Source: Macrocystis pyrifera
Lineage: Eukaryota > Sar > Phaeophyceae > Laminariales > Laminariaceae
Assembly: GCA_031763025.1 (NCBI GenBank)
Contig: JASSKH010000026.1
Location: forward strand, 7,676,408-7,740,407
Length of the DNA stretch: 64,000 nucleotides
Direction: 5' to 3'
Shown: piece after piece, positions 1 to 10,060 of the stretch
Position numbering within the stretch: position 1 is the stretch's first letter
How the letters are laid out: each line of letters opens with the position of its first letter
The notes under the pieces: generated by a model
The model's input: the letters and a program-made list of their open reading frames with translations, nothing else
The model's database searches: none
Told to the model about the DNA's origin: nothing
Position numbers and translations under genes: made by a program

Positions 1-12
1 GTGGGCGACCGC

Positions 13-48
<36 letters not shown>

Positions 49-143
49 GGTACCCTGGATGTCTAGCTCACGTAGTGAGCGGCATGTTTACACTGTCGTT
101 GCCAGCCGACGCCAACCCAACCATATATATTATATATATAATA

Positions 144-196
<53 letters not shown>

Positions 197-258
197 GTAC
201 TCATTCTCATGCATGGCCGTAGTCGTACGACCTTAGACGGGGGGGGGGGGGGGGGGGT
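1..258 (-). repeat. Dispersed repeat R1, copy a (cut by window edge)
   Basis: Matches 62,490-62,620 in the same orientation and 28,172-28,310 in reverse: a GGGCGACCGCC block, an A-rich stretch, CGGTACCCTGGATGTCTAGC, then CGACGCCAACCCAACC. Here the A-rich stretch has grown to 34 A (14-47). A run of 52 G (144-195) follows, and then sequence matching the opposite end of R1 (CTCATGCATGGCCGTAGTCG), so two R1 units seem joined head to tail across the G run. No coding potential is seen. The family assignment is by internal comparison only. Confidence 0.7.
144..195. repeat. 52-base G homopolymer
   Basis: Uninterrupted G run at the junction of two R1 pieces, with a second run of 19 G at 239-257. Such tracts can form quadruplexes, and their exact lengths are unreliable in assemblies. 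Confidence 0.9.
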
Positions 259-744
259 GTCCCGGCCATCTGATTGAGTGGTCTAGCCCATGGCGTTGTG
301 TACCGACCGGGCTAGTAGACTACCGTAAAGAGGCGTGGTGAGTTCGCACCAAAGGGATGTGATCGTTTTGCACAGCGCTCGCTTTTCCAAGGAAACGGGA
401 AGGTTCCCAAACACCGAACAGACAGGGTGTATTCGGAAAAAGATCTGGACGAGAGAGATCCTTCCGAAAACACAATCAGTGTTGGACTTGTTAGTAACAG
501 CACAGTGTACACCCTTCACACCGTTGCCGAGAAGACTATTAATAGCGCTGGAAAAAACGATCGCGAACCCCTGTTTTGCATGAATGAACTCAACACTCTT
601 CTTTAAGGTGTTGTACAGCTGTAATACACCTAATTTTTTTCTCCAAGCCCGCTGTTTCGGGGACATTTAGTGCTCCACTCATCAAATGTGCGTCGCCTTA
701 GAACGCGAAAAGGTGACGTCGACGCACCGTTATTATGTTATACC
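259..744. other. Unassigned stretch with one open frame
   Basis: A minus-strand open frame of 127 codons (283-666) is present, but its composition does not look convincingly coding and no family is recognised. No repeat family of this window was identified here. Confidence 0.3.
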
Positions 745-1230
745 GTCCACTACTATTTCTTTTTGTTGTTGTTGTTTTTGTTGTTGATGTTGTTGTTGTT
801 GTTGTTGTTTTTTTTTTTTCTTTCTTTCTTTTTCTTCTTGCTTTTCTTTTCCTTCTTTTCTTTTTTCTCTTCTTGTTCTTTCTTTTTCTTCTTTCTTTTC
901 TTTTTCTTCTTGTCTTCTTTCTCTTCTTTCTCTTCTTTCTCTTCTTGTTCTTCATGCTCTTTTTTGTCTTGTTCTTTTTTTTGTTTTTTTCTCTCTCGAC
1001 GGATATGGAGTTCTGGAATGCATCTGTGTCGTGCCTGTGGTATCCAGTATGTACCATGACGTGACATTTTGCAGTGAGCGTCTCCTCCGCTTTACTGCGT
1101 TTTTACCATCTCTGTGCCGTGGTCTTGTGACCGCAGAGCTTGTACGTAACTCTCTAGAATTGAAGAGTCGGCACGGACACTGACTGGGCGTGCCGGATGT
1201 CGACAGGTAGAAAAAAACAAGAACACACAT
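745..1230 (+). mobile_element. LINE 3' end, copy L1 (3' UTR only)
   Basis: The right part (about 985-1230) matches the terminal 3' UTR of the LINE family seen at 46.8-47.1 kb and, in reverse, at 31.93-32.16 and 39.64-39.85 kb. Shared anchors are a GTCGTGCCTG block, TTGTGACC, GCACGGACACTG and the closing GGATGTCGAC-GGTAGAA. The left part is an expanded pyrimidine tract (TTG, TTC and TTCTTC repeats) equivalent to the T-rich tract of the other copies. No reverse transcriptase sequence remains, consistent with 5' truncation. Basic or Phe/Leu-rich open frames across this tract are low-complexity artefacts. Confidence 0.65.
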
Positions 1231-1335
1231 ACCTCAATATATAACAGACTTGCGTGCGACGACGCCCTAAAACCTTACCGTCTACTACTCTTGACACCTT
1301 TTTGGTGACGAAAACAGGCGGCGCAGGCGGTAGAT

Positions 1336-1676
1336 ATGTTCGCGACCGACAGCGAAGAAGTCGCCCTTTTTCTGGATGCGATGTTCGACTACCACCCCGT
1401 CATCCTCGACGGCGCTGGCGACAATATGGCGCGACCCGGGTTCCGCGGAATCTTGACCAAGTGGGCCCTGGCCGCGGGCAGCATTACCCAAGACCAATTC
1501 GAAAGGTAACAAAAAAAGGACGTGTTGTACAGCGGCAGTACAGCAGAAGTATCATAGCTGGTTGTTGTTGCAGCAGCAAAAAAGAGCGGCAGAGATATGC
1601 AATACAGCTCTACGGGCGAACCGGCGAAGAAACGAGCTATTATATACTACTACATACCCCGTACCACACGGGGTGA
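1336..1676 (+). CDS. Candidate two-exon small gene, unrecognised
   Basis: From ATG 1336 a GC-rich frame with mostly C/G third positions reads 56 codons (N-terminus MFATDSEEVALFLDAMFDYH). A plausible donor, AAAG/GTAACA, lies at 1505/1506. A 68-bp intron would end at TTGTTGTTGCAG (1573). Exon 2 (1574-1676) continues in phase (SSKKERQRYAIQLYGRTGEE) to TGA at 1674-1676, giving about 90 residues. The first exon is acidic and the second basic. An in-frame TGA at 1306, with an AG at 1317 before the ATG, leaves open that the ATG exon is internal. No family is recognised. The coding character is visible; the splicing is inferred. Confidence 0.45.
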
Positions 1677-1765
1677 TAAGATAACACCCCCCCTATCACA
1701 CGTGTGATCAGATATCACCCCCCGACTATCACACGGGTGGTTAGATACCACACCCCCTGGGGTGA
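1660..1765. repeat. Short tandem repeat, about 33-bp unit, three copies
   Basis: Three imperfect units built on ATCACACGGGTGATNAGATAACACCCCCC. Each unit contains a small GTGTGAT/ATCACAC palindrome. It abuts the stop of the candidate small gene. Confidence 0.6.
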
Positions 1766-2694
1766 GTTTCGGAGCCCATTTTCTTCGAAGCATGCCTTAG
1801 GGGGGGACACGCACAACGAAAATAATGGCATTGCAAAAACAAACTTCATCGAAGAGGTCTGCCGATAGAGGCGCATCGCTCGGTGTATAGCAGTTGCATG
1901 CACTCTCTCCGATGTTGCCGAAGAAAACCACCATGACAAACTCGTCCGAGCGAGAGAGGGTGCGCGGGGTACCTGGTAGCTATTCACGGCCCGTGTTCAG
2001 CTCAGCTACGGTACCGGCCTTCCAAAGAAGCAAACCAGGATGATACAGCGCCCCCAGACTACTACAGTAGATATTATCTCATTCGTTTTTTTTTTTTCAC
2101 GCGTGCTACGACAGGGGCAGGGGTACCATGTGGCACTTTGTGGCCAACGTATTTGTGACTGAAGGGAGACTCCTACTGTAGACTGAGCAACTACCTGTTC
2201 CTGTTAATAGTATGAAAAAGTAGAAATAATTCCCCCGCGTGACGGACAGACACAACGATCCAGATTGTCGACTGTGGATCCCATATCTCCCCGCAATACT
2301 GTAGGTTGTTGTGTGCAGGGTCTGTCCAGTAACCATACACCCCAGGGAACACGTGCTATGTATTTGGTACCAGGTAAAGTGTAGATTATGCTAGTCATAC
2401 GCTCCGTTCCCGGCTACAAGAGCTAGGTCACGGTACAGAGCATTTATCTATCTGGTCTGAAAGATCTAGATCACGAGGTGGGGATCCGTATGGGAATCTG
2501 TTCCATATGATTGTGTGGATGCTTCCCACTACAGTACCGGTTAGGGCTAGGTGGATCCACACAAAAAACCCTTTCTTGATGGTTCGGCGCACTGCCCTGC
2601 TGGAGGAAGTCGGAAGTCAAGACAAGCACGCCGAGACCCCTCGCTTTGGAGTTTTTGTTTGTGTTTGCATCAATCATCAGTTTACGTTATATTT
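1766..2694. other. Unassigned non-coding stretch
   Basis: No convincing coding frame or known repeat. It contains two copies of the 9-bp palindrome TACCWGGTA (1970-1978 and 2368-2376). Confidence 0.4.
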
Positions 2695-3090
2695 GTTGCA
2701 GTGCTGGTTCCGTAATATAGACAGACGACTGCTTGGTACGCACCATTCGGAGCAATGATCGGAACAGAAACGCGTGTTGTTGCAGTGTTCGGGTACCGTG
2801 ATAGATCAACAACTGCGTGGTACGCGCCGTTTGGAGCGATGATGATATCTCGATTGACATGCGCTCCAGAAGAGAAACGCGTGCTGTGTACGGTAAAGCA
2901 CCAACAACTGCTTCGTACGAGCCATTTGCAGCGATGGCGATGCCTCGTTTGACCTGCGCTTCAAAGGAGAAACGCGTGTTGTTGAAGTGCTGGTACTGTA
3001 ATACATCAACAACTGCTTGCATATGGAGCGATATCCTATATCTCGGTTGACATGCTCTTCAGAACAGAAATGCGTCTCTCTACGATAGGG
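2695..3090. repeat. Minisatellite, about 110-bp unit, four divergent copies
   Basis: Units share GAGAAACGCGTGTTGTTG, GTGCTGGTACCGTAATA-ATCAACAACTGCTTGGTACG and ATTTGGAGCGATGATGATATCTCG-TTGACATGCGCT. The copies are diverged and differ in length, and frames across them are not conserved, so a coding role is unlikely. Confidence 0.65.
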
Positions 3091-3503
3091 CATGCCTTAC
3101 GAGCAGTTTTTGCCCTCCAAGACAATATTGCTGACTGATTATTAGCATATACTCCGAAACCGAGGAACTACCCACAAAGGAATCTTTTATCCTGCTTGTG
3201 CTGCACAACGTTTTTTTCCCCCTTTCTTTCCATCCCGTTCGTTATCTTCGCACTCCTTTTCTCTCTCTACCCAAGTAGTAGCTCAGATCCGGGGTCACAA
3301 AGCATGCTCTTATCCCCCCTCTCTACTACGTTACGAGCCTTGCACTTCTGTCGCGAGAAGACTGCAGCCCTTTCTCCCCTCGCCAACTCGCGTCGAATTC
3401 TTGTTCGTTACACACCCGGGCCATGGTATGTTGTTCATCGGGGTAAGCCTACGTATTTCGCCAAAGTTGGTTTGGGCGAGGTATGTAGTCCCGTAAAAAA
3501 TAC
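3091..3503. other. Unassigned stretch
   Basis: A T/C-rich region with an open frame (3196-3525) that runs into the adjacent MITE. No family or regulatory element is recognised. Confidence 0.3.
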
Positions 3504-3505
3504 TA

Positions 3506-3610
3506 TTACGGGGGGCCTTAGTTAAACGGACCAAATATTGTCAGTAAAAATACGGAAATATATACGTTTTTATCTATACCATAGGTCCTACTAACTGTGG
3601 TCCCCCGTAA
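3506..3610 (+). mobile_element. 105-bp MITE, copy 1
   Basis: Ends are TTACGGGGG and CCCCCGTAA with TA on both outer sides (3504-3505, 3611-3612). Subterminal inverted similarity continues (TTAGTTAA...GGACC against GGTCCTACTAACTG). It matches copies at 7528-7632 and 9954-10058, all exactly 105 bp. A TA target and short inverted ends fit a Tc1/mariner-type (Stowaway-like) non-autonomous element. No transposase source is seen in the window. Confidence 0.8.
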
Positions 3611-3612
3611 TA

Positions 3613-4970
3613 CACAGCAGTAGGTGCTTCGTATACCCCTCTATCGCAGCACGCGCTAACAAGAGACAGATTATCACTACTACTGCTCGTGCTGGTGTTG
3701 TCTGCAGCTTTGTATACCGGGTTATCTCCCCAGACGAGGAGCGTGCTTCACTTCATTGTTCGTGCGGTGCAAGGCTGAAGCACGAGTATAGCAGCGCGGT
3801 TTTTGTTGTGGCGAGTACTGGCGCTACGTGTACTGCCGCCGTCATAAGCAGCTTGGCATGCGTTTCGCTCGTTGTGTTTTACAACTGATGTGCCTGTTGT
3901 TGGTGGTGGTTCTGCTGTACTGACTGTGGAATGTGTCATACATGGTTGATTACAGCATGATTGCGCGGTTCTTGCGGACATGATGGGTGGTTCAACCAAA
4001 CGGTACTATCAATTCGAAACAAGAATGTCCTTCCTAGAGCCTCTCGCTTTCATCAGGACTTGACATATATCGTCGGACGGCCCTATACGTTACGTATGGG
4101 GAAGATTGCTGTGACCGGGCACCGTACCGCCGTGAAGCCTCGAGGGGTCTCGTGTGCCGGAGCTGCGCACACCGTCGTACCGATAATTACTTTTTTTTGC
4201 TACAAATCGGTTCTGAGGTCAATCCAAAAACTGCTGAAAATCTGGTACTAATGGAATGATAAAATTGATAACGAGGAGGTCCCTGAAAAACAAGTACCGG
4301 TGAAGATGCATGCTACGCTGGGGGCGCCGCATCACTTTTTTCTGAGGCTCCTGTTCGCTCGAGGAGGTCCTCGGGAGCTCTTCTATACTTCCCTCCACAA
4401 AAAAAAACTGGCACATCGTCTTCTGCAAGAAAATATAAAAAATTCGAAACAAAACCCGAGGACAAGGAACACGTATTCGTGTGTGACGATAATAACGACC
4501 CCTCCCCCCCCGCCCCCGCGCAAAAACGCCAGCATGATATTACAAAATCCCAACGGTAAGGCATGCCTCATTGGGTACCATACACTTCTCCTCAGCTGTG
4601 GGCCAAAGGCATCACCCCTGCCATTCCGCCATCGCGCCATGAAAGCGTGGTCAACGATTTATCTCGTGCATATATAATATATGCTGTATACATAAGCATA
4701 TATGTCCCTACCGCTCTGTCTCGAAATGCAAGGACCATTTGTATGAATTTAGTATACAAATGGTTTTTCGGTTTCGAGACACATAGTTGTACACGAGACG
4801 GGGAGTCGTTGCTTCGCTATCGTACTACCGCATGCAGTAGTGGAACGCACGACCATGTTGAATTGTACCTCACAAACTATAAACAACGAGGCATCTCGTC
4901 CCTCTTTTTTCCCCCTGCCCCCTGCCCCCCCCCCCCCCCCCCCGACTTCTGACAAATATCGAAAAGCGCG
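3613..4970. other. Unassigned stretch
   Basis: Several short overlapping frames on both strands, none coding-like. It includes C-rich tracts (4502-4515 and an 18-C run at 4926-4943 just before the next candidate gene) and a short inverted repeat (GGACCATTTGTATGAATT...ATACAAATGGT, 4731-4762). Confidence 0.35.
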
Positions 4971-5327
4971 ATGGAAACCTCTGAGATCGACCACCTTGTG
5001 AGGTACGAGACTCAGGCTGCCCCGTGGCTAGGAGTGCTCACAACGCCTACAGCGCTTATCAACGGCAATTTCATGGTGATACTCATTGGGGCCAAGCTGT
5101 TGGAAGATTTCCGTCGGCTAGTTGCCGTCGGAACGGAGTCCTTGCCTCCATACGGCAGCCATGGGGCCAGCATCTCGGAGCCGATCGAAGGCAGGTGGAT
5201 ATTCGAAGATGGCATCGACGACGATACATACTTGAAGTACTACGGCATCGACGACGACTCAATAAGCCGTCTTCATCGTGCCAGCGCAGGAGATCTGGAT
5301 AACGCGAAATCTACCGAGGTCGAGTAG
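4971..5327 (+). CDS. Hypothetical acidic protein, 118 aa
   Basis: ATG at 4971 (context AGCGCGATGG) to TAG at 5325-5327. The codons look biologically used, with frequent C or G third positions. The sequence has a hydrophobic middle (FMVILIGAKLLEDFRRLVAV) and an acidic C-terminal half in which GIDDDTYLKYYGIDDDS contains a repeated GIDDD. One possible membrane-interacting segment is present but no signal peptide. It could be a complete intronless gene or one exon of a longer gene. No family is recognised. It lies just after a long C run and has no clear neighbour. Confidence 0.45.
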   Translation: METSEIDHLVRYETQAAPWLGVLTTPTALINGNFMVILIGAKLLEDFRRLVAVGTESLPPYGSHGASISEPIEGRWIFEDGIDDDTYLKYYGIDDDSISRLHRASAGDLDNAKSTEVE

Positions 5328-6720
5328 AGCGATCACTCCTGATGGGGGCGAAGGTGTTTTAGGGGAAAGCGGAGGCTCGTCATCACGAGCAATGCTTGAC
5401 ATATACCACTCTGCGCGCAAACAGAAGGATCGATTGATATTAATATTGGTGTCTAAACGATCCTTACATTTACGCCCACGGTGGCGCGAATTTTACTGAC
5501 TCTTGTAGGAAGCCTAAGAACAAAACAAAAAGCAGCAGGCGTTTTTCGATACCGGTGTGTGTAAAGGCATATTCGCCCTGCACGACTTGCGGTCCGGGGG
5601 GCCGAAGGCTCCGAGTCCAGCCTTGGTGAAGAAGCTCCTATAATAGAGAATACAAAGCCCCTCAGTGTACTTCGCGATTTTCTGGCTAGCCAGAAAATCC
5701 GACCACTATCTATAGCAAACTACCTATAGTAAATGCGACAACTACCTATAGTTAAGACGGTTGTTGTCGGATGTAAACACACGCAGGATGCCCCATGGAG
5801 GTTTTATCGCTCAGCCGTTTGAATGTCGGTTTCGTACTACGTTTGGAGCCGAAATCGACCTAAATTGAGATGGGGTCCACCTCTCGGTGTGCTGTTTGCT
5901 GGACATGCGTCACCTAGCTCGCCCCTCGCGACCCTGTCAGTGGTGGCCTCGGCCGCGCCCGTGACGTGAACTGCGGAGCGTCTTGAAAACGTTTTTTTTT
6001 TTGAAAAAATGCTATCAATTTTCTACTGTTTCGCTCGTCGACGCACACCCGATTGGGTGCCTATCAGTTTGCATTGCAGTGCAGCACGTTGGACAGCACT
6101 TGACAATATATGTGTGAGAGATATTGAACTTCAGGCTCGAGATTTGGACGAAGATAACACGTGGCCACTTTCCTATCGAAATTAGAGTAGGATGTGCCCT
6201 GATGCCTCACGTGAGAGTTCGAGGCTGTGCCCCAAAATAAGGCCACGCCTATAAGGGATGTCGAACAGTGCCGTGGCTAGAGCTGAGAGTCAGCACGACA
6301 TAAGGCACCAACTCGTTAGTCAGTCGGACTACAGTAACCGTTATTTAGTCGTTTCCCGGAGGTGCCGACTATCCGACTTTTTTTGGGGGATTTCAATACT
6401 TGTAGGAAGGATTGAATCGGGCTTCTGTGCGTTTTTCGGTTTTGAGCGCCCCCCCCCCCCCCTCGATTGGGGAGCACTGACCAGGCTCGCTTCCCTCGCC
6501 TGACGGAAGTTGTGGGAATTCGACTGTCCATCAGGTGGTTTCGCCAGCCGACTAGCCGTACAAGCCAATCAGTTGGTTAATGACACCTCCCGAATAGTCA
6601 GTAGTCGTGAAATCCTGCCGGTTCATAGCTGTAGTAGTAGCGGTAAGCAGTACCTCAGGTTTGATGTATCCGTCATACGTGACTACCCTTTGAGGCATAA
6701 CAACATATTCCTGTCCAGAC
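5328..6720. other. Unassigned stretch with small repeats
   Basis: 5690-5765 carries three AACTACCTATAG-like units and a small inverted repeat (CCGACCA...TTGTTGTCGG). 5500-5640 has a short exon-like frame after an acceptor-like TTTTACTGACTCTTGTAG, encoding a basic peptide, too short to support. A 14-C run lies near 6450. Nothing else is recognised. Confidence 0.3.
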
Positions 6721-6954
6721 ATGTCGGAGGGTTACAAGGTGGCTTGCAGGGAGAGGAACCCTGCGAGAGGATGGTACATTCTCGCCGTGCAGGCCTTCTT
6801 TGTTGTTCTCGGCCTTCTCGGTATGTGCTGCCTGGTACGATGTGAAGCGGAGTTCCAGAGGATTTACATAGCCAATTCGATCTTGCGTGGCGGTCGCGTG
6901 CAGATGCAGGTGCCGTCCACGAAAGCAGAGGTATATCCGCTAAGTTACCCTTAG
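6721..6954 (+). CDS. Hypothetical small membrane protein, 77 aa
   Basis: ATG 6721 to TAG 6952-6954. The layout suggests a single-span membrane protein: a short basic N-terminus (MSEGYKVACRERNPARGW), a hydrophobic segment of about 22 residues (YILAVQAFFVVLGLLGMCCL), then a polar tail ending YPLSYP. The frame is open further upstream, so it may be an exon. No family is recognised, and chance openness cannot be excluded at this length. Confidence 0.3.
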   Translation: MSEGYKVACRERNPARGWYILAVQAFFVVLGLLGMCCLVRCEAEFQRIYIANSILRGGRVQMQVPSTKAEVYPLSYP

Positions 6955-7525
6955 AGTGGCGTCGGTGGGTGCTGCACCCACAACGTTGCGGTCGGGGACT
7001 TTTTTGCTGAATGCACGCTTGAGGCTGATATGTTATCGGTGTGGTCCACGGTAAATCATTTTTGCGTCGACATAGTTTAGTGCTCCGGCAGTAATAGAAA
7101 TCTTATCTTGGGAGGGTCGGCAACTGGTAAAACCAGGAGCCGAATTTGTTCATCTCTGACCCTCGAAATATACGCATACTATGGTGGCGATGGCGTCGAG
7201 TTACTAGTGAGCGTCATGTATGCGAGGTGGATATATATATATATATATATATATGCAGGCCTTGCTGTTGAGTGTGGGCAACTACTGCTCCTGAGAAAGA
7301 TGGCAGCGTAAAGCTCGTTTGGAATTCATGGTTGCTTGCGATCTCCTTTTCCCCAGACGCCCGTGAGCTTAGCTGATCCACATGTCTCTCGTCCCGTGTT
7401 TCACCGTCCCGCTAGAGGCAATCCTCATGGCAGCCTGAAAATATTAATATGCCCAATTCAATGATCCTGGTAGACGACTGAGTTGAGGGGGAGGCTCGAC
7501 CAGCCCTTCCATATACCCTATTACC
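6955..7525. other. Unassigned stretch
   Basis: Contains a (TA)n tract at about 7231-7253. No coding or repeat family recognised. Confidence 0.35.
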
Positions 7526-7527
7526 TA

Positions 7528-7632
7528 TTACGGGGGACCATATTAATTATAACGAAATACTGTTGGCAAAAATAGGTAAATATATAGGTTTTGGTGTGTA
7601 CCGTAGGTCCTATTTACTACGCCCCCCCGCAA
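7528..7632 (+). mobile_element. 105-bp MITE, copy 2
   Basis: Starts TTACGGGGGACCATATTAA after TA (7526-7527) and ends CCCCCCCGCAA, a decayed inverted terminus. The internal GTGTGTACCGTAGGTCCTA is shared with copy 3 in reverse. Length equals the other two copies. Confidence 0.75.
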
Positions 7633-7639
7633 TGGTACA

Positions 7640-7890
7640 GATAATTCCTGCCAATACAAACAGTATTCCCCCCCCGCACCCCGGATATCTAGACGTTTCA
7701 GCAGTATTCTCTCCTACTTCCTACCAGTAGTACAGTGCCAACACGAACAGTAATCCCCCGCATCCTAGATACCTAGATGTTTAAAGAGTGCACCCTAGTA
7801 CTATTCCTTAGCGCCTGGTGCAGATAGTGCAACGTTCCAACATCAACAGCATTCCCGCGTTCATCCCGGATATCCACATGTGCTAACAGT
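7640..7890. repeat. Tandem repeat, about 110-bp unit, two to three diverged copies
   Basis: Units share GTGCCAACACGAACAG-AATCCCCCGCATCCTAGATACCTAGATGTTT with variations near 7660, 7735 and 7835. Non-coding. Confidence 0.5.
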
Positions 7891-7979
7891 ACGCACCATC
7901 ACCCCTATGCTGTAGAGCAGAGGAGCCGAACGTGTGCGGACATGTGTAACACAACTGGTATATATACTGAGAAGGTTTA

Positions 7980-9155
7980 GAGGGAATGCGGGCATCCCCG
8001 TCAAGGACTCGGTATTTCCAAGCCGCAGGACAGAGCGGGGGTATTTCGGCGAAGGGCTCGGGACTCGACACTTTCAAGCAGCGAGGCAGAATGCGGGTAT
8101 ACCGGTAGAGGAGTCGCTCCTTTCATGCCGCAATACAAAACGCGGGAATGTCCCAGCAGAGTAGCTCGAAGCTTCCATGCCGCGAGACAGACCGTGGGTA
8201 TCCCAGTAAATGACTGGATAGTTTCATGCCTCAAGAACCGGTATCTCAGTACAGGACTAGATACTTTCATGGCGCGAGGCAGAACGCGGGTATACCGGTA
8301 AGTGGCTCGGTACATCCACATATACCGGTAAATGACTCAGTACATCCATGCCGCGAGACAGAACGCGGGTATCCCAGTCAGGGTCTAAACTAGGTGGTGA
8401 GGTGTTGCCTTGGCGCAAATTGTTTTTAGTAAATTTCCTTTGTTTTCACCATGATGAGCCGTAGGCATTGCGGGCTTGCCGACCACGAGGTTTTGTGTAC
8501 GGCACTTGTTTTCGCGGAAATATGTCTGATTTGTATATACCTGGTTACATGCTCATTGATCGTCATTTTGTCCTTGTTTCTTTCCGACGAATTGCATAGC
8601 AATCCAAACCAGTCGGCACCACGTCTGCAAGAGGATAAAACGAGCGGTCAGGACGCACGTTTTGAGTGTGGTGACGAATACCAGTATATGTTGAACACAA
8701 TTGACGATCGCCGGCGGCCCTCCAGGCACCCCTGCCGGCCCCGCGGGGGGGGGCGCACCTTGCTTACGGCTCGTGATGCGGGACGTACCACGAGACTGAC
8801 CCCCCTTTTACTCCCCGATCCCAGTATAAAGGACTCGATGCTTTCAAGCTGCGGGGCAGGACGCGGATACCCTACGAATGTCTCGATAGTTTCATGCCGC
8901 AATGACACAGCCCGCGGTATTATCCCAGCAAAGGACTCGATGGTTTCAAGCCGCAAGACAGAACGCCTGTATCCCACAGTGAAGGACTCGATATTTTCGT
9001 AGCGCCAGGCAGCACGCTGGTATACTAGTGCATGGCTCGATACTCTAATTGCCACAGGATAGACTCGGTATACGTTCATGCCTCCAGGCAGAACGCTGGC
9101 ATGATAGTCCCTTTGAAACGCTCGATATTGCCATGCCGCGAGGAAGCACGCGTAG
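7980..9155. repeat. Diverged 49-bp minisatellite in two blocks
   Basis: About 8 units at 7980-8390 and 7 at 8815-9155. The consensus is CGCGGGTATCCCAGTAAAGG followed by ACTCGATACTTTCATGCCGC and GAGGCAGAA. Units are diverged and of uneven length. The blocks are separated by about 420 bp of unrelated sequence (8395-8812), which either inserted into one array or separates two arrays. Confidence 0.75.
8451..9002 (+). CDS. Doubtful ORF, membrane-segment start and minisatellite-derived end
   Basis: An open frame of 183 codons from ATG 8451. The N-terminal third lies in unique sequence and encodes a strongly hydrophobic stretch (VFAEICLICIYLVTCSLIVI) that would span a membrane. Roughly the last third is a translation of the 49-bp minisatellite, whose units are not multiples of three. 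The frame may be fortuitous. It is listed because the N-terminal part is unique and gene-like. Confidence 0.2.
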   Translation: MMSRRHCGLADHEVLCTALVFAEICLICIYLVTCSLIVILSLFLSDELHSNPNQSAPRLQEDKTSGQDARFECGDEYQYMLNTIDDRRRPSRHPCRPRGGGRTLLTARDAGRTTRLTPLLLPDPSIKDSMLSSCGAGRGYPTNVSIVSCRNDTARGIIPAKDSMVSSRKTERLYPTVKDSIFS

Positions 9156-9159
9156 CTCG

Positions 9160-9951
9160 TTTCTCGGCTGTGCAACACTGTGAGTATTGTTCTGGCCGAG
9201 CGCGCCCGATGTGAAGCGCTCGTGGCAGTCTATCAGGCTGCACATGTGTACCCTCCATTGAGAAGTGTGTGGGTGGTTTTCTGAAGAGCCACACGTTCGA
9301 TACATTCGGATACATTGACCGGAATACTTATTCATGATATACCTAGTTTTTTCGCTGGGCGATCCGGAGATCAAACCCGGAACATTCAAATCACGGAGTC
9401 GGTGCTTATTGTACCTGGTTGTGTACATGTTTATTAAGCGATAAGATGGGTGGGTGTTACTTTTGTCCAGCGTTTGATGTCGCCACTTGTTCCCATTTCT
9501 TGATCTGCGTTCTTCTGTTTCTTCCGTCTCGTTTTCGTTGTCATCGTTGAAATGTTGTTTGGTTTGTCCATTTCCCCACTATTTGTCGTGAAGCTCTACG
9601 CAGACTGCCCGGTTTGCTGCGCATTTCCGCAGCTCTCTCTGCATGGTGCGCCTTCTTTCCCTGTCTCATACTCGAATACTCGTCCAAAATATTGCGCTAC
9701 ACCGCATGAGAACCTCGACTCAAATCGACCCCCCCCCCCCCCCCCCCCCCCGCCCGCTCTACCCCTCATCTTCCTCCCTCCCGGCGGCGCCATCATCACG
9801 CAGTTTCGAAATCCCACTTTCTGTCAAACTTTACCATTTCGGGAGGTGGGGGTGGGGCAGAGAAATCAGAACCTACGATGTACCCCAAAACTCAGGCATC
9901 CCCGTGCGTATCCACACGAAGGTGGTTTTGATTACTACGTTCCCCTCGCAA
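9160..9951. other. Unassigned stretch with a 23-C run
   Basis: The C homopolymer lies at 9729-9751. On the minus strand near 9340-9405 there is a tRNA T-arm-like stem (CCGGGTTTGATCTCCGG), but no matching 5' half was found. No coding gene is supported. Confidence 0.35.
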
Positions 9952-9953
9952 TA

Positions 9954-10058
9954 TTACGGGGGACCACATTAAGTAGGACCTACGGTACACACCACAACTT
10001 TATATATTCCCTTTTTTTACTGACAATATTTGGTCTTAGTTACTATGCTCCCCCGTAA
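9954..10058 (-). mobile_element. 105-bp MITE, copy 3
   Basis: Flanked by TA (9952-9953, 10059-10060). Ends are TTACGGGGG and CCCCCGTAA. Reversed, it aligns over its whole length with copy 1, including ACCAAATATTGTCAGTAAAA. It has the best-preserved termini of the three. Confidence 0.8.
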
Positions 10059-10060
10059 TA

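Noticed and set aside
59-277. Frame with long Gly runs
   Set aside because: Translation of the G homopolymers in repeat R1.
670-1067. Overlapping frames rich in Phe/Leu or Lys/Arg/Glu on both strands
   Set aside because: Translations of a pyrimidine-rich expansion in a LINE 3' UTR; low complexity in all frames.
9340-9410. Possible minus-strand tRNA (CCGGGTTTGATCTCCGG)
   Set aside because: Only the T-arm folds; no 5' half or anticodon arm found.
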